The position numbers were made by a program, and so were the translations under genes. The notes under the pieces are model-generated. The model saw nothing but the letters and a program-made list of their open reading frames with translations, was not told the origin of the DNA and ran no database searches. This document shows positions 54,141 through 64,000 of a DNA stretch of 64,000 nucleotides, piece by piece (position 1 is the first letter of the stretch; each line of letters starts with the position of its first letter). This stretch comes from Morella rubra (lineage: Eukaryota; Streptophyta; Magnoliopsida; Fagales; Myricaceae), in contig CM025850.1 in assembly GCA_003952965.2 (NCBI GenBank), positions 29,186,839 to 29,250,838 of the forward strand. The letters are read 5' to 3'.

Positions 54141-55115
54141 TATGTCCAGAGGCGGAACCCGGTTGGCATCTGCAAATGGTTCAATTTTTTTTTTTTTTTT
54201 AAATATGTATTGTAGCCCACTTAGCACAGGCCCGCCCCCCTTAGCCCACCCAGCCCAGCCCCCCAACCCAGACCCAGGCCCGCCCAGCCCTTAGTTCTAG
54301 TTTGACATTTATAGAGCACTTTGTTCACATGAGCAGAAAGAAATGAAAATTGCTTCACAAGTTTTCACTACTGGCTAATGAGATTTATCCAGTAGATTGA
54401 AAAGGGCGTATTAAGGACGACTAGTAGACCACGTTTTGGTCATAGGAAGAAAAACACTTTTTTCGACTGACCATTTTTCCGGTTGTTTTAAGGACGTCAG
54501 ATTTGAATCTTCCCTTGAATTTAACTTGCATGGGGTGCTCTGAACTGAATTATTATCTGTGTTGAAGTTTGGGCAGCAAGAATATGTACTGTTAGGAATC
54601 ATTAAATTTGACGAATCACATTCTTGTAAAATCAAAGTTTATTAGTCTTTAATTTACATGCTTATAGGATGACTGTTGATGAGATAAATAAAAGGGAGTC
54701 TCTTAGTGAGCTCCTAATATAGTATATAAGGACGCTACTCAACTTCGGAGAATCACAATCATTACAGTGTTTGACACAAGAGAGAAGAGATCTTATGAGC
54801 CTTTGCCGAACTTGAAAGTTAGTTACTGTTTTTTTTTTTTTTTAAGGAACTTGATGGGGAGTTTACAATTTTAGTTAATTTTGTATCTTTGGGCATATTA
54901 ATTTTGGTAGAAAGTTCTTGAAATGGGGAGTGTTGAATTGAAACTAGATTTCAAGTTGGGAGATAAATCAATTTATGCAAGAGTCTCAGCAAGTAGTATA
55001 GTACGTGTATTTCAATATAATATATTTTTAATGTTTTTAATTCTTAATTTTCAATATTTTAACTCTAAGACACTTTTTAGCTGTGGTCACTAAAAACATT
55101 GTCAAATACTACTTT
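54141..55115. other. Non-coding spacer
   Basis: Poly-T at 54186-54200, a C-rich tract at 54220-54290, then AT-rich DNA. CCAGAGGCGGAACCCGG near 54147 resembles a hAT terminus, but no matching right end was found. Confidence 0.45.
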
Positions 55116-55587
55116 GGGGTAATGTTATTGTTTGCCCTTTAACTATGGGTCAATTACATTTGCACCTCTTAACTATCATAACTGGGATTTATGTCCTTTA
55201 AGTTTTAGACATTCTCAATGTTCTCCCCTCGTCCAAATCAACTGTTAAGTCTAACGGAAATGCCTATAAAATGACCAAAATGCCCTCAAAGTTAATTTCA
55301 AAAAATAAATAAATATTTGAGAAAAAATTTAAAAAATATATAGATTACTAAAATAGAGTTTTTTTAAAAAAAATATTACATTTTTTAATGAATTTTTTTA
55401 ATAATTTTGTCTTAGAGGGTCATTTTGATCATTTTATAAGCATTTCCGTCGAACTTAACGGCTTATTTGGACGGGAGGCGAACATTGAGAATGTCTGAAA
55501 CTTATAGGAAATAAATCGCAGTTCTGATAGTTAGGGGGCGTAATTACAATTGACTCATAATTAAGGAGCGAATAATGACATTATCCC
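55116..55587. mobile_element. MULE-type MITE with 170-bp TIRs
   Basis: A 472-bp element flanked by a perfect 9-bp duplication TACTACTTT at 55107-55115 and 55588-55596. The ends are GGGGTAATG and, inverted, GGGATAATG. The arms match for about 170 bp, including GACATTCTCAATGTTC and CGGAAATGC on both sides. The AT-rich centre has no coding capacity. Confidence 0.92.
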
Positions 55588-55599
55588 TACTACTTTTAA

Positions 55600-56960
55600 C
55601 TGCATTTGTTCAAACACTACTAAAAAGACTCTGTAACAACGCTTTTACAACTGCTAAAAGACAATCTATATCGGCACTTGTTTGAAAACCTTGCCAAAAG
55701 TGTAAATTTTAACGGCTTTTTTTAAAAAAAGGCAGCCAAAAGACACTCTATAGTGTTGCTTACTAAAACTACCTTAGTATCTTACAGTTTTAGCAGAAGA
55801 CTCTCCCCCGAAAAGTCTAGAGAAAGAGGGTCCTCCTTCTCTCTAGACTCTCCCCCTTTTCTCTCTTTGGCCCAACTCCCTTCAGCATTCCCCCACCCTC
55901 TAGGCAACAAGAGGAGGTCCTCCTCCTCCCGTCCTCCCTCCTCCTGACCGGCCAACAGCTGGTCAAGAGTTATTTTTTCTTCGATGGGTTTTTCTGCTTT
56001 CAATAACTATGGTGGTTTTGTGTCATGGGTTTTGCCCTGGTGGAGTTATCTTGGAGACGGCAAGAAGTCTTCCAGCGAGCTCGCGCCCCTTGGTCGGCCT
56101 CAGCAACTCCGGTGCTTCAATGTTGTTCGTGTCCGGTAGCTCACCTCCGGTCTTTGACTCTCCAATGGATCTAATGCGTCTGAAGGTTTTTGCCTCCCTT
56201 TTGGCCGAGTTTCTCCTTTGTGGGTGGTTTCTACTGTTTTCGGCGTGGAGTTGTGCCTCGGGTTTGTGGACCCAGGTTGGTATTATTGGTCTGTTGACCC
56301 GGTTGTTCTTGGCCTTTCAGGCCTTTTGGTTTATGGCCCTTCAAGCCTTTGAAATTGATATAATGGGCTTTTGTGCCCCCTATAATTGTCTCCGGTCTTG
56401 GATGGTTCTGGATTCGGTGCTTGTACTCTCCTTCCCTGTGTAATGAAATCTACCTTTATTTAGAAAAAAAAAAATCTTACAGTTTTAGCAGGCCTTGTTT
56501 TAAAGTGCTACAAAAAGTTTTTAAAAACGCTGCCAAAAGACACTCTGTATCAGCGTCTGTTTGTAAAAACGCTACTAAATGACAATGTGTATAAACTCTT
56601 TACTAAAAGCACATTAATAGCTTACTGCTTTAACCGCGCTTATTTTAAAATGCTGGCAAAAGTGAGAGTTTGAGCGAAGTTTTTTAAAAAGCGCCGCAAT
56701 CATCGTGCAGGTTGTGGCGAAGTTTGCTTTAGCAGCGGTTACAGAGACGCTGTATATGGTACAAAACAGCAGCTTTTTTTAATGAAACGCTGCTAAAAGT
56801 GGATTTCTTCCAGCATTTATTGCAAAAAAACGCTAGCTTCTTAAACATATATCCGCGTTTGTAGCAAAACGTTGCAACAACTACTGATTTAGCGACCTTT
56901 TTTTGGAAACGCTGCTAAATGCTTAATATGTTAATGCTGCTAAAAATACAAACACACATT
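55600..56960. mobile_element. CACTA-like repeat with many AACGCTGCTAAA motifs (interrupted)
   Basis: Short motifs of the type CGCTGCTAAA, AACGCTACTAAA and GCTGCCAAAAGACACTCT recur every 30-60 bp on both sides of the retroposon at 55797-56473. This is the usual look of subterminal repeats in plant CACTA-type elements. The true ends were not identified, so extent and superfamily are tentative. Confidence 0.5.
55797..56473 (+). mobile_element. Non-LTR retroposon with poly(A) and 18-bp TSD
   Basis: A perfect duplication ATCTTACAGTTTTAGCAG lies at 55779-55796 and 56474-56491. The 677-bp insert starts with a CT/TC-rich GC-rich leader and ends with ATGAAATCTACCTTTATTTAG followed by about 11 A. A 144-codon frame (56009-56443) is hydrophobic and Trp/Leu-rich with no recognised domain. 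There are no RT motifs, so it is a non-autonomous or internally deleted LINE-mobilised unit. Confidence 0.85.
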
Positions 56961-57689
56961 TATACATATATTATTACTACATTTTATAAAATGCTCGACT
57001 TTTCAGCATTTTGGGGCTTTTGTTTTCTGTAAATGTCGTAGAATACTTGCTCTTAGAAATATTACAATTTTGCTTAGAAAAATAATAAGGTAAACAAATA
57101 TACTCACTGATTATATGTATATATATAATAATGTACATTTCCACACCATGGAGGACAAATATATGGTGCATATTATGATTCTTATGATTATGGATGACCA
57201 TTAAGCTTCTAACCCTTGAGTTTTTCCCTACTCTTGATTTACACAATACTTTTTGGCGTTCCCTGTCACAGGTCGTTGGAGAAGAAGAAGAAAAGTGCAA
57301 AGGCGGGAGGTTACAGCGGGAGTTCGGGAGTCTTCGAGAAGCTAGAAGAAGATGGAATCCGGTTGTCATGTTTTGTCGTGTGTTCAGCTAATTTACGTTT
57401 AGATTTCAATTCCAAAAGGCCAAGTAGTTGGCCTTAGGACATGGGCCAGCTTCTTTAAGTTTGGAGCCTAGATTTTTGTTGTGTGTTATGTTAGCTTGGG
57501 CTGAGATTAACTCAACCCAATTGTCAGCAGAAGGTCAAAAAGAATCAACAACAGATGATGGAGAATTTGACCAAGCAACTAGAAACTCTTACCATGGGAT
57601 TATAGGTAGTGGAGAAACATCCAATCCCAATCCAAGTGGCCGACAGAACCAAACCCAAATTCAGATCCTAGCGGAGGAGTCCATTTAAG
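56961..57689. other. AT-rich spacer and GC-rich leader-like sequence before gypsy gag
   Basis: 57230-57400 has GAAGAAGAAG and a short basic ORF without recognised domain. 57530-57690 leads into gag and encodes Gln/Asn-rich sequence, possibly the start of gag. Confidence 0.4.
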
Positions 57690-57985
57690 ATTAGTAAGAC
57701 TTCATTTCCCCAAATTTGATGGAAATGATCCATCGGGGTGGCTATAACGTGCCAACCAATTTTTCAATTACAACCAAACACTACCACATCACATAATATT
57801 AATTGCTTCATTTCACATGGAAGGCAAAGCCTTGATTTGGTTTCAAGAGGTGAAAAATTCAGGAACAATTATGAGCTGGGATGCCTTTGTAAGGCTATGT
57901 TAATGAGGTTTGGTACACACACATATGATGATCCAATGAAAAGCATGATGAAGTTGAGACACACATCCACAGTAAAGGAGTTGGC
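57690..57985 (+). pseudogene. gypsy gag, N-terminal part
   Basis: One frame reads LHFPKFDGNDPSGWL, a stop, then RANQFFNYNQ, FHMEGKALIWFQEVK and SWDAFVRLC, typical of plant Ty3/gypsy gag (Retrotrans_gag). Stop codons replace a Tyr-like and a Leu-like position. It breaks off at STVKEL. Confidence 0.85.
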
Positions 57986-58630
57986 AAAAGTCACGCTTTA
58001 AGCACTACCCGAACCACTCCAATACCCCTCTTTAAGACAACTCTACACCTTTACCTCAGTCGAGTGTGTACTGCCTCTCCTTGAATGAAAACACCTTGGT
58101 CTTGTTTCCCCTTGGTTCTCCTTCCTCCAGTCAGGGGGTCTCTCTCACGTTGCTCTTCCTTCCTCCTTTCTTCGATCAGGTAGTCTCTCTCACGTCGTTC
58201 TCCCTTCCTTTCTCTCTATCAGTTTGGTGAAAATTCTATATGTCTCGGAGCACTCCACTTCACGTCTCCCTTTTATTCTTCTCGTTGATACTATAAATAG
58301 AAGGCAACGAATTCACGGTGTACTCCCCCTACCAGTCTATAGGTCTAGACCCAATCATTAGAGAGAGAGAGGGGAAACAAGGTCTGCTGCCACTAGAATC
58401 TTCACCTCATACGTCTATTGTACACGCAAAATGCCAAACACGCAATACGCCAAAAAGAGAGAGCCAATCGCCATCTTCACCTAGGCGGTCGAATAAGGAG
58501 AAGGGAAGTAAAACGTGAAATGGGATAAGAGTGCATTTAATGCTGTGCACACGGTTAGGACACGTAAAAGGTAGCATGCAAAAGGAAGCTCAGCGAACGT
58601 AAAAGCTGGGCATACCGGAAGCTCGAACAG

Positions 58631-58793
58631 CCTGGGGTCCTGGGCTCAACTACTCAGGGTCGAGAACCCAACTAATTGGGGTCGAGAGCTCAAATTGCTC
58701 AGGGTCGAAAGCTCACACTGCTCGGGGTCGGGAAATCAAACTGCTCGGGGTCGAGAGCTCAACTACTCAGGGTCGAGAGCTCAACTAATTACC
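58631..58793. repeat. 22-bp minisatellite, about 7 copies
   Basis: Units of 22-23 bp with the core CTCGGGGTCGAGAGCTCAACT repeat about seven times with substitutions, then end at ATTACCTCGGG. Confidence 0.88.
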
Positions 58794-59646
58794 TCGGGCA
58801 TGCAATACTCAGACCTTACTTACTAGGGTTTTACAGGCTTGCCCCGACCATCCCAATTACCTTCTTGAATGTAAACACAAATAAAAGTGTAAATGGAGGA
58901 AAATTAAAGATGTAAGAAGAATAATTGAAGTAAGAAAATTCCACAACGTACTATTTATATTATCTCAAATATATACCAAATAAGTGCAAAAAAGCTGGGT
59001 GTTACATTCTCCCCTGCTTAAAAACAATTCTGTCCTCGGAATTGCATTAGTTCCAAAAGCAATACAATGTTCAAAGTTTATAAAAGTAAAAGAAAATATT
59101 CATTTCACTAAGTCTTTCTCGGGCATTTTTTTTCTTGACCTGTTCTTTCCCATTTCTTCCTCACCATTAGATCCTTCACCAGGATCAGTCCCATTATTCT
59201 CAGCATTTGAGATCCCTCAATGAAAGGTTTCCAATATTGGATTCACAATCCAAAGTGCCACTCGAGATTTACAAACTCTCTCAATCTTCTCAACCTTCCC
59301 CTTTTTCAACTTCATCTGACGTATCAGAAATCAACTCTAAGATCCATATAATTCTTCAAGCATGTCAGAATCATTCAAAAATAAACTCACAACATCTATT
59401 GTCCACACCTAGGGATATCATTCTTACATCTCCATTACCAATTCTCCTAAAACTTTCTCATTACTCTAATTGCTGATTACTCCCAAGAAATTGACTCAAT
59501 CTTCCCAAGCCAATCTAAGAGACTCCTAATCCCTCTGCAATATAATCAAATATTCTTCATGTTTCTTCTAAATCTTTAACTCAATCAATGCATATTTATT
59601 GCAATCACCAATCGCTCTCATATACTCTAGTCAGTATTCCAAAGGT

Positions 59647-60693
59647 CTCTAATTAGGAAAAACTTTTAATAATGACTTGGATAGTAAATTATTCATAATA
59701 AAAAGATTAATACGAAACTAAAGGAATTTGATAAAAATGTGAAATTGAAACAACATGAAGAAATGCATCATTTTATTATAAAGAACATTGTTTAGTACAA
59801 AAGAAGGTCCTTCAAAAGGATTAAAAATAAATAGGCCTAAGATATGGACACTGGGAGCTTCCTACAGTCCACCTAGCTTATACAACCACATTTCAAAGGT
59901 CTAAAAAAAGAAATAGTTTTGAAACATTGCCATCGAAAGAAAATAAAGGAAACAACAAAAAGAGATACAAAACAGACCCTGCATCTAGAATCTCTTTGGT
60001 CTGAAATAATCCAACATCCTGCTTAACCATAAAAAGACAAACACAAACAAACATAAAAAGGGTGAGTCCTATTGACTCAGTAAGGGAAAAAGGGAATATG
60101 TCATGCAAAACAGATAAGTATGAATAATTAAGGTAGCCTATAAACAATAAATAAGCATCGATAACACTAAATAGGGTAATAATGTATGATCGATGCAATA
60201 CAGGAATGATGCATCTGTTTCCCAGTCACTTTACTTTCTTCTTCTTTCTTTCTTTTCTCTTTTCTTTTCCTGTTTGTAGAGGTGTCCTTTCATTGCTCTG
60301 TTTAACCCCCAGAGTCAAGGGTTGTGCGTCCCTCCTCTCCTCTGGGACTGTCCCGTGCCCCGGCACCAGGACCCTGTCAAGCGTATATTGTTTCACGCCA
60401 GGGATACCAACCACTATCCTTTCAGTGGTGGCTTGCACTATCCCACTGTGATGGTACCGTCACCCTGTCATAGGACCACCTCTGGGTATGGGTTTCATTA
60501 CAGTCATGTGGTCAGTTCGGTCAATAGCTTCCCCATACCCATGATATGTTGATGCAACATGTATCATATGCATTATTGAGAATCAAGTAATCAAAGACGA
60601 TCAATGGAATTTATATGGCATAGTAAACTGCATTTAATATATCATGAATAATTTACTATCCAAGTCATTATTAAAATTTTTTCCTAATTAGAG
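59647..60693. repeat. Inverted repeat (about 50-bp arms) within the nested insertion
   Basis: 59647-59697 (TCTAATTAGGAAAAAC then TAATGACTTGGATAGTAAAT) is the near-exact reverse complement of 60645-60693. The arms enclose about 950 bp that includes a Pro/Cys-codon-rich stretch around 60280-60500 but no gene. Confidence 0.85.
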
Positions 60694-60936
60694 TGGAATT
60701 TATTACGATTTTACCTCTTTCGTTTAAGCTTCTAAACCGATTTTTGATCTTCTAATTTTAATGATTCTTCTTTTAACTAAGAACCGTTTTAAAATAAGAC
60801 TTCCACTAAGTAAATTCGAAGGCATTTAAGCGATCCTAAGAGATTTTATCTTGTGGTAATCCCCGAACTTTGTGCATGCGATTACTATACGCGAGCTGAG
60901 GGGGTAAGTACCAGCACGGGGCGTGATAGTATAAGG

Positions 60937-61270
60937 GGTAGTTTGAAGCTTTAGCCAATCGGCTTAGAGGGTTAGATGAAGGATACAAGTTGAGTTGTTT
61001 CCTAAGTGGGTTGAAGGATGAGATTCGCCTGACGGTGAGGAAGTTGAACCCTAATAATATTCATGCAGCCTATGGATTAGCTAGAATGCATGAGGAACAT
61101 CTATTTATTAGCAAGAAAGTCTATAAGCCTATGAATGCAGGAGGGTAGTTTTAGACATATCCAAATCAAGTAACAGGAGCTGTTAGCAAACCAAAGATGT
61201 CAGTACAAAAGACAACACCATAGCAAATGAAAGAGAGAAGGGAGAAGGGTCTATGTTAGCATTGGGATTC
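60937..61270 (+). pseudogene. gypsy gag, C-terminal part
   Basis: Continues gag with LANRLRGLDEGYKLSCFLSG, LKDEIRLTVRKLNP and AAYGLARMHEEHLF. The zinc knuckle expected further on is not recognisable. Stops follow at about 61147. Confidence 0.8.
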
Positions 61271-61429
61271 TAAGTGGAACCCATTACACAAATGCAACAG
61301 CCTTAAGCTATATGTGATGGAAGGTGGTGAGCAGGAGGTGAAGTTGAGTGAGGGAATTGAAGGGGAAGAAAACCTACGGGTGGAAAAGATTATACAGGAG
61401 GTAGAAACTGAGAGTTGGGTATTTCACTA

Positions 61430-61790
61430 CATGCTCTTACTGGTTCCAGTTCACCTAGAATTAAACATCAGGACTGTGTAGTATTGATTGACAGCGGAAG
61501 TACACACAATTTCCTTGATCCTGGAATTTTGAAAGCATTGAGATTGAAGGCAGATTCAAGTCACGTGTTGGCAGTAACTATAGCTAATGGTGAAAAGTGA
61601 AAAGTGAAGGAAAATGTGCTGATGTTATGATCAGAATGCAAGGCAATGAATTTGAAATGGAGATCTATGTACTAATGTTGGGTGGGTGTGATGTTATTCT
61701 TGGAGTACAGTGGCTAAGCACACTTGGTACAATCTCATGGAATTTTAGTGAGTTAACTATGAAGTTTAACCCTTTTTTTTTTTTTGCCAA
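61430..61790 (+). pseudogene. gypsy aspartic protease
   Basis: VVLIDSGSTHNFLD carries the catalytic DSG, followed by VTIANGEK and a stop, then DVILGVQWLSTLGTISWNF, the typical C-terminal part of the retropepsin. A poly-T run and a direct repeat (CTATGAAGTTTAACC at about 61757 and 61796) mark a deletion junction to the RT. Confidence 0.85.
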
Positions 61791-61829
61791 ATAGCTATGA
61801 AGTTTAACCTGGAGCTAGGGTGTTCTCTA

Positions 61830-62330
61830 AGCTGGATTTACATTCCGGATACCATTAGATTCGAGTTAGGGCAGATGATGTGCCTAAGACAGCTTTCCGG
61901 ACTCATGAAGGCCACTATGAATTCCTTGTAATGACCTTTGGGCTCACTAATACCCCATCCACTTTTCAAGCACTTATGAATGAGGTATTTCGACCCTATC
62001 TTAGAAAATTAATTTTAGTTTTCTTTGATGATATTTTGGTGTATATTCAAGGGAAAAAGGAGCATGTACAGCATTTGGAAATCACTTTGGCATTGCTGCA
62101 ATAGCACCAACTATTTGCCAAACGTTCCAAATATCATTTTGCTGGTTCAGAAATTGAGTATCTAGGACATATAATTTCGGATCAAGGTGTACGGGCAGAT
62201 CTTAAAAAGCTTCAGTCTATGACAAGTTGGCCTCAACCATAGAACATTCAGTCCCTAAGGGGGTTTCTGGGCTTAACTGGGTATTACCGCAAGTTCATCC
62301 AAAGGTATGGTTCCATTGCAGCTCCTTTAA
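61830..62330 (+). pseudogene. gypsy reverse transcriptase, N-terminally deleted
   Basis: Starts abruptly at SKLDLHSGY-like sequence, so the RT fingers region is missing. Visible motifs are [20 protein letters not shown] and VFFDDILVY (the catalytic DD with F in place of Y), then EYLGHIISDQGV. A stop occurs in WPQP*NIQSLRGFLGLTGYY. Confidence 0.88.
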
Positions 62331-62335
62331 CACAC

Positions 62336-62800
62336 TTGTTGAAGAAGAATGGATTCCATTGGACAGATGCTGCTACAGGAGCATTTCTCAGGTTAAAGGA
62401 GGCTGTCACCAGCCCTCCAATGCTTGCATTACCAGATTTCACTAAACTTTTCATTATAAAGTGTGATGCTTCAAGAGTTGGCATTGGGGCAATTTTGATG
62501 CAAGAAGGGAGAACCTTGACTTATTTCAGCCAAGCTCTTAAAGGGAGAATGGTGGTAATGTCCACTTATGAGCGGAAATTATTAGCACTTGTTAGTGCCA
62601 TTAAGAAGTGGAGACCTTATTTGTTGGGTCAGACATTCCAAGTGAAAATATATCAGCAGAGTCTCAAACACTTACTGGAATAGAAGGTGGGCACTCCTCT
62701 TCAGCAGAAGTGGATTACTAAGTTGTTGGCTTATGACTTTTTGGTGGAGTATAAACAGGGAAGAGAAAATAAGGCTACTAATGCCTTATCCATAATGTAT
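62336..62800 (+). pseudogene. gypsy RNase H
   Basis: FIIKCDASRVGIGAILMQEG has the catalytic D; YFSQALKGR and YERKLLALVSAIKKWRPYL are standard. TDH is mutated to YQQSLKHLLE, then a stop at 62683. The frame then continues QQKWITKLLAYDFLVEYKQG to the end of the domain. Confidence 0.88.
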
Positions 62801-62989
62801 GAAGGGCAGGAGGAACAAGGAGAGTACAAGGCTATTTCCCTCCCTATAGCTACATGGCTCAATGATCTCAAACTAACTTACTTACATGATTGTCAAGTTC
62901 AAAATCTTTTGAACCAGCAACAGACAGGGAAGTTAGATCCTTTAAAATACTCCTTGATTAATGGGATACTCCAATATAAGGGGAGAATC

Positions 62990-64000
62990 TATATAGGAGA
63001 TAGTCAAACCCTCCAGGATAAAATTCTATTGACAGCACATGACAGCCCTGTTGGGGGGCATTCTGGTTATGAAAAAACATACCAAAGAGTCAAGAGGGAC
63101 TTCTACTGGAAAGGGTTGAAGAAGGCAGTGAGACATTACATCAAAGATTGTAGGACATACCAGCAAAACAAGCATGAGAATGCTTTGCCAGCAGGGTTAC
63201 TGCAACCCTTGCCCATTCCATGTAACACCCCTCTCTTGTTTGATCCACTTGTTTAATATAGTTTTATGTATATAAGGAGTAAGTACTAGCACGAGGCGTG
63301 ACATTCCAGCAAGCCCATGGAGGGATATATCTATGGATTTCATCGATGGGTTACCTCTATCAAAGGGGCACAATGTGACATATGTGGTGGTGGATCGGTT
63401 CACTAAATAAAGTCATTTCATGGCCCTATCTCATCCCTATACAGCGAAAACAGTGGCAAATGCATTCATCCAAAATATATTCAAGCTACATGGGTTACCC
63501 AACACCATAGTATCAGACAGAGATCCAGTGTTCACAAGCAATTTTTGGAAGGAACTATTTCATACGCAGGGGACTAAGCTTCACTACAGCACAGCCTACC
63601 ATCCACAAATAGACCGACAAACAGAGGCTGTAAACAAGTGTATCGAGTGTTATCTACAGTGTGTGATTGGTGACAGACCAAAAGAATGGGTTCATTGGCT
63701 TCCAGTGGCAAAATGGAATTACAATACCAACTAGCATATGTCATTCGAGCTCTCTCATTTTGAAGCTACCTAGGGGTACTTACCTCCCCGGTTACCTACC
63801 TACGAACCGGGGACCACACTTGTCGAGGTAGTGGATGTTGAGCTACGGGACAGGGAAAAGATGCTGGCTTTGCTATGAAAGAACCTACAGAAAGCACAAA
63901 ATCACATGAAAAAATATGCTGACATTAATTGCACTGAAAGAGAATTTCAGATCAGAGATTTGGTTTATCTCCGTCTCCAACCTTACCGTCAACTGTCAGT
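62990..64000 (+). pseudogene. gypsy integrase (interrupted)
   Basis: The zinc-binding region reads HDSPVGGHSGYEKTYQRVKR then CRTYQQNK, with the second Cys of HHCC changed to Tyr. After the 83-bp insertion the core continues [15 protein letters not shown] (first D), VSDRDPVFTSNFWKELF (second D) and YHPQIDRQTEAVNKCIECYL (E). There is a stop before SHFMALSHPYTAKTV and another at 63734. The C-terminal spacer and LVYLRLQPYRQ continue beyond the window. Confidence 0.88.
63221..63303. mobile_element. 83-bp solo-LTR-like insertion in integrase
   Basis: Starts TGTAACACCCC and ends GGCGTGACA, with TG...CA termini and a perfect 5-bp duplication TTCCA at 63216-63220 and 63304-63308. Removing it with one TSD restores the integrase frame [15 protein letters not shown]. 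It is very short for an LTR. Confidence 0.85.

Larger units (their letters stand above)
57986..60928. mobile_element. LTR-retroelement-derived insertion inside gag
   Basis: Gag breaks at TVKE and resumes with FEALANRLRGLDEGYKLSCF at 60950, so about 2.9 kb is inserted. On the minus strand, GCAGGGGAGAA (a purine tract) is followed at about 59006 by TGTAACACCC, the standard junction of a plant gypsy PPT and 3' LTR. The right end reads GGGGCGTGATA, close to the LTR end GGCGTGACA seen at 63303. There is no intact ORF; a 22-bp minisatellite and a long inverted repeat lie inside. The exact TSD is not clear. Confidence 0.65.
57690..64000 (+). mobile_element. Degenerate Ty3/gypsy LTR-retrotransposon (extends past window)
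   Basis: Gag, protease, reverse transcriptase, RNase H and integrase follow in gypsy order on the plus strand, with stops and frameshifts throughout and an internal RT deletion. Nested insertions split gag (57986-60928) and integrase (63221-63303). The 5' LTR was not recognised and the 3' end lies beyond 64000. The element is inactive. Confidence 0.9.

Noticed and set aside
54147-54170. hAT-like terminus CCAGAGGCGGAACCCGG
   Set aside because: No matching inverted end or 8-bp TSD was found downstream.
58318-58518. Short ORFs in 58.3-60.5 kb
   Set aside because: They lie in non-coding LTR-like sequence and show no codon or domain signal.

Overview
The window is nuclear DNA from a eudicot plant, probably a woody one, although the genus cannot be read from it. 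The evidence is GT-AG introns in plant orthologues, a chloroplast-type VKOR-thioredoxin fusion gene, a plant-type U4 snRNA promoter, a large tandem F-box/DUF295 family, and a repeat fraction of LINE, Ty3/gypsy, MULE, hAT and CACTA-like debris. A run of exactly 1000 Ns (47206-48205) is an assembly gap.

Layout. 1-7.6 kb is a conserved genic segment. It holds a six-exon LTO1 (VKOR) gene, a U4 snRNA gene on the minus strand with its USE and TATA elements, and a three-exon small CRAL-TRIO (SEC14-like) protein gene. 8.3-39.8 kb is a tandem array of intronless F-box/DUF295 (SKIP23-like) genes. I count 14 loci there plus one diverged minus-strand copy at 45.1-46.3 kb. Seven are intact (10925, 23707, 26984, 30172, 34897, 38552 and the minus-strand gene) and eight are pseudogenes or fragments. 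The family falls into A, B, C and D types. The A genes were copied with about 3 kb of flank, and the proximal edge of that unit lies in the last exon of the CRAL-TRIO gene. Later, A-B-A blocks were copied (about 17.4-22.2 kb against 23.3-28.8 kb), and B-C pairs were copied (about 29.3-33 kb against 34.5-39.8 kb). The array carries a MULE with long TIRs and 10-bp TSDs, a hAT element with 8-bp TSDs, and a tandem pair of SINE-like repeats.

41.0-42.8 kb on the minus strand is a four-exon UPF0548 (DUF1990) gene with a LINE fragment in its third intron. From 46.9 kb onward the sequence is mostly transposon-derived. It contains a 178-bp LINE tail with a perfect 19-bp TSD, LINE ORF2 remnants on both strands, a small LRR fragment, a MULE-type MITE, a CACTA-like repeat with a poly(A) retroposon nested in it, and from 57.7 kb to the window end a decayed Ty3/gypsy element that itself holds two nested LTR-type insertions.

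Functional themes. The unique genes are housekeeping: thylakoid disulfide formation, spliceosomal U4 and lipid/SEC14-type binding. The F-box array is a birth-and-death family of likely SCF substrate receptors in which the N-terminal F-box and the linker after it change or vanish more readily than the C-terminal DUF295 half. All homology calls are from motif recognition by eye; no database search or alignment program was run.
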